From: Nageia nagi
Lineage: Eukaryota; Pinophyta
Length of the DNA: 64,000 nucleotides
Direction of reading: 5' to 3'
Assembly: GCA_050084985.1 (NCBI GenBank)
Contig: JBITNC010000001.1
Coordinates: forward strand, 57,598,001 to 57,662,000
The translations under genes and the position numbers were made by a program. Numbering within the stretch: the stretch's first letter is position 1; every line of letters starts with the position of its first letter. Under the pieces are notes generated by a model. The model did no database searches. It was not told the origin of the DNA and worked only from the letters and a program-made list of their open reading frames with translations. This document shows, one piece after another, positions 23,113 to 34,494 of the stretch.

Positions 23113-23400
23113 AATAGGAACAATAAAAATAACAACCATAGCAGTAGAAATAATGGCAACAATAATCATTTCAAGTAAGGAGATGGAAAAGGCAAAGCAA
23201 ACACTTCTTATCTTAAAGAAAAGTTTGATGGAAATTGTAACTATTATGGTATTCAATGTCATAAAAAAAATTGATTACTACAAAAAAAAAGAGAAAAAAA
23301 ATATAGGCAATGAAAATATAAAGAACTACAAAGGAAAGAAAAATATTCATACTGATTTTGCTATGATACTCTACTCCTTGTCTTGCTCTTTTTCATCTAA
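23113..23400 (+). pseudogene. Element B gag, 3' part with decayed zinc knuckle
   Basis: The first 18 bases are the right TSD of F. The Asn/Lys-rich gag tail continues, with a decayed CCHC knuckle near 23235 that reads CNYYGIQCHKKIDYYK. Two of the expected Cys codons are Tyr, and a Gly is Cys. Stops follow. Confidence 0.7.
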
Positions 23401-26348
23401 ATAGATTATTGGCTCTGGTTACACTAATCACCTATATTTTGAAAAAGAAAAATTTGAAAAATTTCACAAGTATAAAAAGGATGTGGTTGTGATAGGTGAT
23501 AACTCTACCCTTGAAATCCAAAGAATTGAGAGTGTGCTACTTCATAGAAAGATTCTTGAAAATGTTCTTTATGTTTATAAGTTAAGGATGAACCTCCTTT
23601 TTGTAATCCAATTGCTAGAATAAGGTACTCTTTTGAGTTTGACTCTTAATCCTGATGTATTAAGAAAGGACTTGCCACTTTAGTTAAAGGATCTGTGAAA
23701 TATAACCTCTACATTATAGATCAAGTTCCATCAAAGATATGTTTTGCTTCTAGTGTGTGTTTTAAAGGCAATCTTTAGCACCATCATTTAGGGCACCTTA
23801 ACCATAAGAGTATTCAAATTATGAAAGATTAAGAACTTGTGAAAGGTTTGCCTTTAATTTTTTCTTCAGTTGGTCTATGCGAAAAGTGCATTCTTAGTAA
23901 GATGCATAGATAAAAATTTGAAAAAGATAAGGTAACAAGAGCATCTTATCTTCTTCAACTTGTGCATTCATATTTGATGGGTTCATTTCAAACCAAGTCA
24001 CCTGGAGGAGCATCTTATGTCTTAACCTTCATTGATGACTTTAGTAGGATGACCTTTGGGTATCTACTTGAGCACAAGGATAAAACCTTTGAAAGTTTTA
24101 AGAATTTTTAAAGCCTTTGTTGAGAATCAAACTAACCTCAAAATTAAGATATTGAGATCAGATAATGGAGGAGAATATAACAAAAATAAGTTCAATGACT
24201 ATTATACTAAGTATAGAATCAAGAGATAGTTTACAATTCCATACACTCCTAAGAAAAATAGTATTGTTGAAAAAAAAATAGAATAATTATGAAGATGGCT
24301 AGATGCATGTTGGGTAATCTTCCTAAATTCTTATGAAGTGAAGCTATGTGCACTTTATTTACACCTTGAATAGGGTCCCACAAAAGCTGTTTAGAGTAAA
24401 ACTCCTTTTGAGGTACGGTTAGGTAGAAAACCTAACATTTCTCACCTTAGGATGTTTGGTTATGAAGCATTATCCTACACTATTTTTGAGAAAAAGAAGA
24501 AGTTGGATAAAAGAGCTAAAAAATGCATCTTTATGGGTTATGATAGTCATTATAGAGGTTACAGGCTCTACTTTTTAACTTATAAAGCAGTGTTCATTTC
24601 AAAAGATATAAAGTTCAATGAACTTTTTGAAGAATGTACTTTTAATGAGGATGTTGATGATCCAGAGGACTCTTCAATTGCTCTTAGCTGGTTGAATATT
24701 GATATAGACAAGTCACTTTAGGAATAAAATTCTCCAACACAAATGGTAACAAGGAGCATGACCTTAAACAAATCTTTAATTGCTAAGATTGATAACAAAC
24801 ATAAGCCTTCAACCTTCAAAGAAGCTTCTAACCATGAGTGCTGGATGGAATCCATGAAAGTGGAGTATAATATGCTTATGAAAAATAAAATGTAAGACTT
24901 GGTTTCTTATCCCAATGAAAAGAATGTGATTGGTTATAAGTGGATCTACAAGGTCAAGTTCAATTCAGTAGGAGATATTGAGAAATATAAGGCAAGGTTA
25001 GTAGCTAAAGGTTTTACTTAGAAATATAATATAAATTATGAGAAAACCTTTACTTTCATGGTAAATATGCTTACTATGAGAGTTATCTTTGCTCTTTTTA
25101 TAGCTCAAGGATGGAATATTTATCAACTTGATGTCAAGAGTGCATTTCTTAATGATGACTTAGATGTAAAAATATTCATGAATCAACTAGAAGGGTTTAT
25201 TATGGAAGGTAAAGAGTCCTTTGTGTGCAAGCTAAAGAAGTAATTATATGGATTTAAGTAAGCACATAGAGCCTAGTATAGAAAGATTTTAGGATGCTTT
25301 GCAGACATTTGATTCTTCAAGTGTTTTTTTGACTTTGATTTATATGTGCTCAATCAAGAAAAAGATGTGGTCTTAATTCTTCTTTATATGGATGATCTTT
25401 TGATTACTATAAATAATGATAAAATCATTCAAGAGTGCATATCCAAACTTAAAGCAACATTTAAAATGATTGATCTTAGTCTCTTGCACTACTATATTAG
25501 AATGCAAGTTTATCAATACAAGGATGGTACTTACCTCAATCAATCCAAGTATATATTAGACATCTTGCAGAAGTTTGAAATGGAGGAGTGTATATATGTT
25601 GTAATTATAGTCTCTTCTAGAATCACTATTTTTCTAAGTTTCATCTCTCAATTAATTGATACTACAACTTATAAGCAATTAATTAGTAATCTTTTATATT
25701 TGACGATATCCAAGCCAGATATTACCTTTGCAGTGAATTTGATGGCATGATTCATGCAAAAACTTTATGTTGAGCATATTAATACTATTAATCAAATCTT
25801 GATGTATGCTACAGGGACTAAAGATCTTGCTTCAAGTATTCCAAGTTGCCCTAATTTATTCTCTTTGCATTTTTAGATTCTGACTATGGGGGAGATAGAG
25901 ATGATAAGAAGTCAACCTCTACATATGTGTTTAGCATTGGTTTAGGTACTATCTCTTAGGATTTCAAGAAGTAACCTACTATTTTTCATTCCACCACAGA
26001 AGGTGAATATCATGACATGTCATTACAGTCTAAGAAGCCATTTGGCTAAAGCATATTCTAAAATAAATTGGGTATAAGCAAGGTGGCTCATCTTTCAATT
26101 TTTTAGATAATCAATTGACTATTTCTTTGGCAAAGAATCTTATATTCTACTAGAGAATAAAATATGTGAAAATCTATGCTCATTTTATTAGGGATAAGGT
26201 TCTTGATGGCATCATACACTTGGAGTATTGTCCATATACCTTGAACTTCACTGATTTGTTCACCAAGCCCCTCTCAAAAGCTCAATTCTATAAGCTTAAG
26301 GATGCTATCGAGTTGGTGATGTTACCTTCAAGGAGGAGTGAAGTTTGA
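23401..26348 (+). pseudogene. Element B pol: protease, integrase, RT, RNase H
   Basis: The protease region reads WLxxGYTNHLYFEKEKF-like sequence near 23410-23460, with the active-site Asp altered. Integrase shows SDNGGEYNKNKFNDYYTKYR near 24155. The C-terminal part of integrase is open at 24452-24721 (KCIFMGYDSHYRGYRLYF, SKDIKFNE). RT shows [20 protein letters not shown] near 24940, QLDVKSAFLNDDLDVKIFMN near 25120 and the catalytic YMDD near 25385, then NQSKYILDILQKF near 25540. A degraded RNase H follows, and a last open stretch at 26166-26348 reads RDKVLDGIIHLEYCP and TDLFTKPL. Many stops and frameshifts exclude function. Confidence 0.88.
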
Positions 26349-27145
26349 ATTCTTATATTGAATTCATGTTTGTAATCACAACTTCACCCTTAGGAGGATT
26401 TTGTGTTGTATAGTGTTGATTTTATTGTACACCTTTATGGTAAGTTCGTTCTACATGAAGAACTTATTGTACAAATTGGTTAATATAGCACTATTTAGTT
26501 ATTCATGTGTGAGGAATTCTTATGTGTCTTTTAGCACTATTCAATTATCCATATGTGAGAAAATCATATGTGCATACTCTATTTTTTATCATTCTAACAC
26601 TATTTAGTTATCCATGTGTGAGGAACTCTTATGTGCCTTTTGGCACTGTTGAGTTATCCATATGTGAGGAACTCATATGTTCTTGTTCTATTTTATAATG
26701 ATAATCAACACATATTTTATATATAATAGGCGACTATAATTTTTTGGTATGACATCTTTGTGATGACTTATAATGCATCATTTATCAGTTCATGATGGTA
26801 TTTATGTGATTCATCTATCCTTGGTGATATGAATATGATGCATCTAACTAATCTTGTTATTTGAACTACTTATGACTTACAAGTTCTTTTAAGATTACAA
26901 GTTACTTACCTCAGGTATGCAAGCTCTTGGAGACTCTTCATGACTTCCTATTGGATGACTACTTCATGCACATTGAAATCAATTATGGTTAATGATTATA
27001 GTTGGCAAAGTAGTGAGTCTCAAATTAGATCTTTTTTACTTCAAAAATACATAAAAATTCTCATCTCCATTGTATCTATTTGAATCAAAACTCTCTTACT
27101 TTCTTTTCTTCTTCTCTCTTACTCACTCTATCTCAATATTGCATT
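26349..27145 (+). other. Element B 3' untranslated region with a minisatellite
   Basis: There is no reading frame. At about 26490-26695 the words GTTATCCATGTGTGAGGAACTC and ATCCATATGTGAG recur four times in two alternating spacings (about 46 and 63 bp). The corresponding region of A (31340-31450) has a shorter version. Confidence 0.65.
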
Positions 27146-27155
27146 AAGGAAGGAG
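27146..27155 (+). promoter_or_regulatory. Element B polypurine tract
   Basis: AAGGAAGGAG directly precedes the TG of the 3' LTR. Confidence 0.85.
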
Positions 27156-27647
27156 TGTTGGAATGTATAATGTATTATTGTAAAAGTTTGTATTAAATCT
27201 TCTATGTAATTTCACTAATACTTAAAGGTATCATTTGATACCTTAAATATTTAAGTGAATATGATAATATAACTTGTCCTACACTCTATGTCATGAGCAT
27301 GCTCTTTGAGTAAAAAGATGTGCATGTCATGCTTTTGTATATTGAATAAAAGGATGATCCAAAGAGGGATTTTAGTCTATAAATAGAAGGCTCCCTTTTT
27401 GTTATCATACACCAATTTGTGAAGTAAATTTTTATTAAAGGATAGTATGTAGAAGTTGAGATTAGGAGGATTGTAAGAGAGTTGTATTTGTGATTGAAAT
27501 AAAGATGTAGTTAGTAGATGTACTCCTAGTTGGAGGAATCACTTAGATGTACTCCTAGTTGCTTTGTGTAATAGTTAGATGTGAATTGAGAGCTTTCATG
27601 TGATCTTGGTATTTTAGCATTATTCTTGTTATAGTTCAATTCTCACA
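27156..27647 (+). repeat. Element B 3' LTR
   Basis: This 492-bp LTR has TATAAATA at 27378-27385. CTAAG at 27648-27652 is the right TSD. A short internal duplication of GATGTACTCCTAGTTG (near 27515 and 27546) distinguishes it from the 5' LTR. Confidence 0.9.
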
Positions 27648-27652
27648 CTAAG

Positions 27653-30600
27653 GAGCCATCTATGGCACTTGATCCAATGAAATCTCATTTCAAAAAGAAG
27701 AACCATAACCAAAAGAAGGGTCCTTATGCTTCTAATAACTTTAATAAAATAGGAACAAAAAGAATTATGATCATGATAAGTCAAAGAAAATCAAAACCAA
27801 ATTTCATGAAAATTATAATTTCTGTAACATCTATGATCATATGGAAGCTGATTACTTTAGGAAAAAGAAAAGGCGAGGTGAAAAAAGATTTAGAAAACCA
27901 AACAAATCTAATAATAAGAATAAGAATTCTTCTTATGTTATTATCTTTTATCCCAAGTCTTGCATTTTTTTAAATGATTGGATAGTTGATTCTAAATGCA
28001 CTAATCATATGTGTTTTGAAAAGAATAAATTTGAAAACTTTCATAAGTATAGAAAAGATGCAGTTGTGATCGATGATAATTAAATTATTAAATTTCAAGG
28101 TGTTGGGAGTGTGTTGATACAAAGAGATATTCTTGAAAATATGCTTTATGTGCCTAAACTCACTATGAATCTTCTTTATGTAATTCAGGTTGTAAGGAAA
28201 GGTTACTCCTTTGAGTTTAACTCACACTCTTGGTGCACGAAAAAGGGTCTTACCACTTTGGTGAAAGATTCAATGAAAGATGAAGTTTACATTATGGATC
28301 GATATCCAACAAAGATGTGTCTTGCAACTAATGTTTTCTCTAGAGAAAATCTTTGGCACCATCAATTAGGCCACCTAAACTATAAGAACATTCAAGTTAT
28401 AAAAGATCATAAATTTGTGGAAGGTTTGCCTACAATATCACCTATAATTGGTCTTTGTGAGAAGTGCATTCTAGGTAAAATGAAGTGAAAAAAAATTTCA
28501 AAAGATAAAGAAACTAGAAAAACTCAACCTCTTCAACTTGTGCATATAATATAATAGGCCCATTTCCAACTAGTTTACTTCAGAGATTATCTTATGTCTT
28601 GATCTTTATTAATGACTTTAGTTGGATGACATTTGGTTATCTTCTAGAGCATAAGTATCAAACCTTTGATAGGTTTGAAGATTTCAAAGCCTTAGTATAA
28701 AATTAGTATGGATTAAAAATCAAGATGTTAAAATCTAATAATGGGGGCGAGTATAATAGCAATGAATTCAATGATTTTTGTACCAAGTATAGAATCAAGA
28801 GGTAGTTTACTATCCCTTACACTCCTCAATAGAATGGTGTAGCCAAAAGAAAGAATAGAACCATTTAAAAAATGGTAAAATGTACGTTGAAAGATCTTCC
28901 TAGCTTCTTATGAGGTGAAGCTGTAAATAATGCAATCTACATCTTAAATAGATCTCTTACAAAATTAGTTGAAGGTAAAAATCCATATGAGGCATGGATA
29001 AGAAAGAAACCTAACATCTCTCACTTTAAGGTCTTTGGTTGTGATGCCTATGCCTTTGTTGTTCCTAAGAAAAAGAAGAAACTAGATAAAAGATCCAAAA
29101 AATGTATCTTTATGGGCTATAAAAATAACATAAAGGATACATGCTATACCAACCTTCCTCTAAGGCATCTTTCTATCAAGGGATGTAAAGTTCAATGAAT
29201 AACTTGAAGAGTTTGCTTCTTATGATAACCTTCATGAGGGTGATGATTCTTTTATTTCACCTAACTTGTTGGATGTCAGTGTGGATTTATCACCTAAGAA
29301 ACAAAACTCTTCAACATAAAGGATAACAAGGAGTATAACTATTAATAGATATTTATTTGCCAAAATTGATGGCAAAAATGATCCCTCATCCTATAAATAA
29401 GCTTCAAAGCATGAGTGCTAGGTTATTGTAGTGAATGTGGAGTATAAGACTCTAATGAAAAATCAAACTTAAGATTTGGTTTTATATCTTAATGAATAAA
29501 ATGTGATTGGTAACAAATGGATTTATAAGGTAAAATATATTTCAGTTGGAGAGATTAAAAAATACAAAGTAAGGTTAGTAGCTAAGGGTTTCATTTAAAA
29601 ATATGGAGTTGATTATGAGAAAACTTATGCTCTAGTGGCAAAGATGCTTATAATTAGGGTAATTTTTACTCTTTCAGTAACTTAAGGATGAAAAATTTTT
29701 CAACTTGATGTCAAGAGTGCTTTTCTCAATGGTGAATTAGATGTGAAAATCTACATGAACCAACCAAAAAGGTTTGTTATGGAATGCAAAATATCTTTTG
29801 TGTGCAAGTTAAAGAAGTCTTTGTATGAATTTAAGCAAGCACCTAGGGCCTAGTATAAAATGATTTTAGGATACTTTGAAGATATTAGATTTATTAAATA
29901 CTTATTTGATATAGATCTTTATGTACTCAACCAAGGATAAGACTTGATCTTGATTCTTCTATATGTAGATGATTTGTTGATTACAGAAAATAATATGGTC
30001 TTCATACAAGATTGCATATCCAAACTTAAGGTAACTTTTGAAATGAATGATCTTGGTCTATTGCATTACTACCTTAGTATGCAAGTGTGTTAATATAATG
30101 ATTATACTTATCTTAGTCAATCTAAGTATATCTTAGATATCTTGCAAAAGTTTGGAATGGAGGAGTACAATCATGCTGCAATCCCAGTCTCTCCTGAAAT
30201 AACTTTCTCTCTTAGTTTCAACTCTCAGTTGGTAGATGCTATGGATTACAAGTAACTAATTAGTAGTTTTGTTTATTTGATTATCTCTAGGATAGATATT
30301 ACCTTTTCCATGAATTTAATGGTTCATTTTATGCAAAAACTATATGTTGAGCATTTTAATATTGTTAAGCGAATTTTGAAGTATGTTGCAGGCACTAAGG
30401 ATCTTACTTTTAAGTATGATAAGTTACCCTTATTTGTTCTCTTAAGAGTTTCATATTCTAACTATGGGGAATATAGAGATGATATAAAATCAACGTTTAT
30501 TTATATTTTTAGCATTAATTTAGCTACTATCTCTTGTGCATCCAAGAAGCAACCTACCAATGCTCTCTCCACCATTGAGGTTGAATATCATGCAATATCA

Positions 30601-30921
30601 GTTGCTAGCTAGGAAGCCATTTGGTTGAGGGATCTTCTGAAATAAATAGGGTATGGGCAAGTTTGTGCATCTCAAATTTCTTTAGATAATCAATAAGCTA
30701 TTACTTTGGCAAAGAATCTTGTTTTCCATCAGAGAATAAAGCATGTAGAAATCCAATCCCACTTCATCAAAGAGAAGGTTCTGGTTGGTTTTTTACACTT
30801 GCAGTATTGTCCATTAGTCCTAAACTCTATTGATTTGTTCACCAATCCCTTTCTTGAAACTCAATTCTATAAGCTTACGGACTTTATGGGGTTGGTGAAG
30901 TTGCTTTCAAAAAAAAATTAA
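27653..30921 (+). pseudogene. Element A gag 3' part and pol
   Basis: Gag resumes as EPSMALDPMKSHFKKKNHNQ and has a decayed zinc knuckle near 27820. Protease reads DWIVDSKCTNHMCF near 27975, with the Gly of DSG changed to Lys. The HHCC finger (LWHHQLGHLNYKN, CEKCILGK) is near 28350-28480, and a decayed integrase core follows (NNGGEYNSNEF near 28738, GVAKRKN near 28840). RT shows KWIYKVKYISVGEIKKYK near 29520, QLDVKSAFLNGELDVKIYMN near 29700, the catalytic YVDD near 29965 and QSKYILDILQKFGMEEY near 30120. RNase H ends with ALSTIEVEYHAISVAS near 30560 and RIKHVEIQSHFIKEKV near 30740. Numerous stops split it. Confidence 0.88.
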
Positions 30922-31944
30922 ATATTAAATTCTTGTTGAATCCATTGTAATTTCTTCCTTAATAAAGTTTTTGAACTTTTTTGGTTTGTATACTTTGTTT
31001 ATAAATTCCTTTTTTTCGTAACTATAAGTATGGGTTTAACATCTTAGTGATGAATTATAATGTACCACAAATCCAAGCACATTATATCAAGGAGAAAGTT
31101 CTTGATACAAAAACTATAGCTCTATTTATATGACTTTGCCTCTCCTGATTTATTCACTAACCGCTTTTAAAATTTTATTGTGTACACTTTGAAAGTTTCT
31201 TATGGTAGTGAATTTATCTTCAAGGGGAAGTGAATTTTGAATTCCTATGTTGAATTCATATTTGTGATGACAACTTCATCTTTAGGAGGCTATTTTTGTT
31301 ATATAGTGTTGATTTAAATGTACACCTTCATGGTTAGTTCGCTCTATGTGAGGAACTTATGGTACATTTTATTTTTGTTATTACTATATGAGGAATTAAT
31401 ATGTATTTGTTAGCACTATTTGGTTATCCATATGTGAGTAACTTATATATACATATATATTTTTTTTATTGTTGATCAACACATGTTTTTAATATACAAT
31501 AGATGGCTATAAGTATTAGTTTGGAATCTTTGTGATTACTTATAGTGAATCATTGATCAGTTTATAGATGATATTACTTAGTTCATTTATCTTATGATTG
31601 ATATGAATGTTATATGATGCATCTAACTGATCTTATTTATGAGTTGCTTGTAGCTTGCAAGTTTCATCTTGAGAGTGCAGGTTACATACTTCATGTGGGC
31701 AAGCTCATGGAGGGTAATATGTCAACTTAGTGTTAATCGACTACATTTATAGTGAAATTAGTTATGATTAATGATTGTATTGTAAACCATTTTTTTAAAT
31801 GGTATTATAATGAGTCTCTAACTAAGATCTTGCTTATTTCTTAATGATGTAAAAGTTCTCATCTCTACTTGTATCTCTTTGGAGGATAACTCTCTCTTAC
31901 TCTATCTTTCTTCTTCTCTCTACGCTTTATCCCAATATTACATT
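30922..31944 (+). other. Element A 3' untranslated region
   Basis: There is no coding content. It contains a partial second copy of the pol 3' end near 31070-31200 (CAAGCACATTATATCAAGGA and following), and words shared with the B 3' region (ATCCATATGTGAG). Confidence 0.55.
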
Positions 31945-31953
31945 AAGGGGGAG
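31945..31953 (+). promoter_or_regulatory. Element A polypurine tract
   Basis: AAGGGGGAG lies immediately before the 3' LTR. Confidence 0.88.
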
Positions 31954-32418
31954 TGTTAAAATTTGTAATGTAATATTGTGTAATATTTCTCCTTAATGTA
32001 AATTCACTTAATACTTAAAGTATCATTAAATACCTTAAAATATTAAGAGAATAAAAATAGGAGGATTAAAACTAGGTATGAGATTACAAATACGTAAAAG
32101 ATTAAAAATACAAAAAAAATTAATTATAAAGTGGATTTTTTGTTATAAAAAAGACAAAAATCCTCTCCTTTCCTTGTTACACTATTGTAATGCAAGCTTT
32201 GCTAGAGATTGAGAGAGAGGAGAGATTTTGTAGGAGAGGTCATTGAGAATAAGAAGATATTAGTTGATGGACGTACTCCCAAGAAGAGAGGAATCACTTT
32301 ATATCTTATGTTATTTGTGAGATTGGTATGAGTTATTATGCTATAGTGTTGGTGTTAAAAGTGCCTTTTTAAGATTTTGGTAGATTAAAAGTTAATTCAA
32401 AAAGGGTTAATTTTTTCA
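31954..32418 (+). repeat. Element A 3' LTR
   Basis: This 465-bp LTR starts TGTTAAAATTTG and ends TTTTTTCA. It pairs with 9352-9829 and is followed by the right TSD ATTGG at 32419-32423. Confidence 0.9.
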
Positions 32419-32423
32419 ATTGG

Positions 32424-34154
32424 AAGATTCCACATAGGTGACCCCACCATTTCTTTTCACTAATTGTGTAATAGATATTTTTATCATGCATAGTGATTTC
32501 CTATGGAAGCCCATATCACTCGAGAGAATGCTCATCGATAAGGTTATGCATTATTCTTGATGGTAACCCTCTAATTCATAGGAACATATAGATTGTCATA
32601 GGCAATCTTCCATATGAAATAGGAAAGCATCATTGCCTATGGAAAAATCATCATACTCCTATTTACTAAATTGCAGGTAGTATGACTACTAGTTACCTTC
32701 ACCTGATAACTACAATTTTATCGAATGTTACCCTCATTTGATAAATTGCTGATGATATAAGACACTAGCCTTACCATATCTATTGGCTAGGCTCACCATG
32801 AAATTCGACATCCTCATGCCCATATATTGAGCAACCATGGGTATTAGAATAATACACTCGAGTGGTTTGTATAGTCCAATAAATTTTATAGCAAGAGTAT
32901 AAAGTAAAACCATCCCCACACTAACATTCCTAAAAATTATTGATTCTAGATCAATTATTAAGTTTTCTGGGTTTCATGCTTGAAACAAGCAGTAGGATGT
33001 TATTACAAACTAATTAAATGCAATCAAATTACTTTTCACATTAATAATCATGTTTAATAAGTAAAAATAGTAAATTCATCAATAATGCACAAGAAGTTTC
33101 ATACAAAATTGTTCATGAAGCCAACAAAGAATATTCAATAGTACTCTACTATAATTGTCCCATATGTATGATATGGCACAAAGAATGCTACTTTAAAAGT
33201 AAATCATATGTCAAAGTATAATAACAACCTTTGAGATATTGCTATAAGAGGCTACTTCTAACAAGGGAGTGCAACATAGAATATACTTAGGGAATATATT
33301 TTGTATGTCATTTAGTGAACTTATGACAAAAAAGTTTAACTAAGTTATCTTTTATGTAAGCATCCCTATCATTAGTCATACATAATTCTTAGCCGATTTG
33401 TTTAACTAATTTGTTTGTAGGTTCCTTTGATAAACTTTAATATAAGTTTGAGGTCCAATTACCTTTTATTTATCTTTTAGGGTTTTAGCACCTTGATTAG
33501 GTTTTCTTGTAAGGTCATCTAAAAACCCTAATGTTTGAATTAGGCTTGTATCAATACCTTATCATTCTAATTACTTCAAAGTAATTAATGACATTTTCAT
33601 TTTAATCATTCATAAATACAACACCATCATTTCTTCAATGTTTATCCTTTTTATCTCTTTAAGAAATTCATGTCCTCATTTAAGGATATACATTTTCATA
33701 AATATGACACTATCATTTCTTTAATGTTGATTGTCATTATGAGATAATGTTTCTATCCCCATACCCTTTATTGAATATCTCAAGAGAGTTTCCTTTTCAA
33801 TATCAAACTATCCATATGTCACTATAAGATTCCATATTCTATCATAATCATATTAGGTTAGGGAGTTTAGTATTTACTTTATGTTACCAAATAATTATCT
33901 TCATATAAGTATATTTAGGGTTCTTATTCCATTGTTTAATTAACTTCCCAAGATATCATTTGTATTCTCATAAACCATTTAAATACATTTAAGAGCATAA
34001 CATAGGGTGAAAAAAATAAATATTGGATTATCACAGATGAATTACATATGAACACTAGGTTATCTTCATTGATACCTAAATTAATACTTACATTTATTTT
34101 GCAAATGACTTTACATCAATGGGTAATAGCTTTATTCCATACCCTAATGTGTTT
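32424..34154. other. AT-rich DNA with no recognisable feature
   Basis: This is the DNA into which element A inserted. I see only short open frames, no LTR ends and no coding motif. Confidence 0.5.
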
Positions 34155-34494
34155 TATGATGATAGCAAACTATCAAGAACTAGGATAACCCTAATTTGTA
34201 CATCATAGAGTATAAGACATTCAATTACATATGGGTTTCCATACAATTATAAAAAAGAGTTTACATCATAGCCTTGTAAATATTTAACCTAGAAGGTATT
34301 CAATACATCTTTGTCCTCTTAGTGTATGATGATAGCAAACTATCAAGAACTAGGATAACCCTAATTTGTACATCATAGAGTATAAGACATTCAATTACAA
34401 ATGGGTTTCCAGACAATTATCAAAAAGAGTTTACATCATAGCCTTGTAAATATTTAACCTAGAAGGTCTTCAATACATCTTTGTCCTCTTAGTG
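34155..34494. repeat. 170-bp tandem duplication, two copies
   Basis: The unit beginning TATGATGATAGCAAACTATC at 34155 repeats at 34325 with a 170-base offset and only about four to five differences, so the duplication is relatively recent. It is non-coding. Confidence 0.9.

Larger units (their letters stand above)
12393..27647 (+). mobile_element. Element B: decayed Ty1/copia element nested in A, itself hosting C and F
   Basis: LTRs of about 500 bp at both ends, an exact CTAAG duplication, a primer site and a polypurine tract define the unit. Without C (13702-18718) and F (22150-23112) it is about 9.3 kb. It has a long leader, gag from 21410, protease near 23410, integrase to about 24600, and RT/RNase H to 26348. 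Its proteins resemble those of A (for example SQSKYILDILQKF near 30118 in A and NQSKYILDILQKF near 25540 in B). B therefore landed in the gag of a relative. LTR divergence of about one in ten by eye and many stops make it old and inactive. Confidence 0.92.
9352..32418 (+). mobile_element. Element A: full-length decayed Ty1/copia element containing nested elements B, C and F
   Basis: Two LTRs in the same orientation (TG...CA) bound the unit, with an exact 5-bp TSD outside. A tRNA-iMet-type primer site follows the left LTR and a purine tract precedes the right LTR. After removal of element B (12393-27647) and one CTAAG copy, A is about 7.8 kb. Its order is leader, gag (11795 onward, resuming at 27653), protease, integrase, RT and RNase H, as expected for copia. 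All coding parts carry stops. LTR pairs differ at roughly one position in ten by eye and contain several indels, so A is the oldest layer of the nest. Its LTRs and proteins resemble those of B, so the two are related lineages. Confidence 0.92.

Noticed and set aside
24000-30300. Endogenous viral (pararetrovirus) sequence, suggested by YVDD/YMDD reverse-transcriptase motifs
   Set aside because: Integrase precedes RT, LTRs with TSDs enclose the region, and Gag is copia-like; no movement or coat protein is seen.
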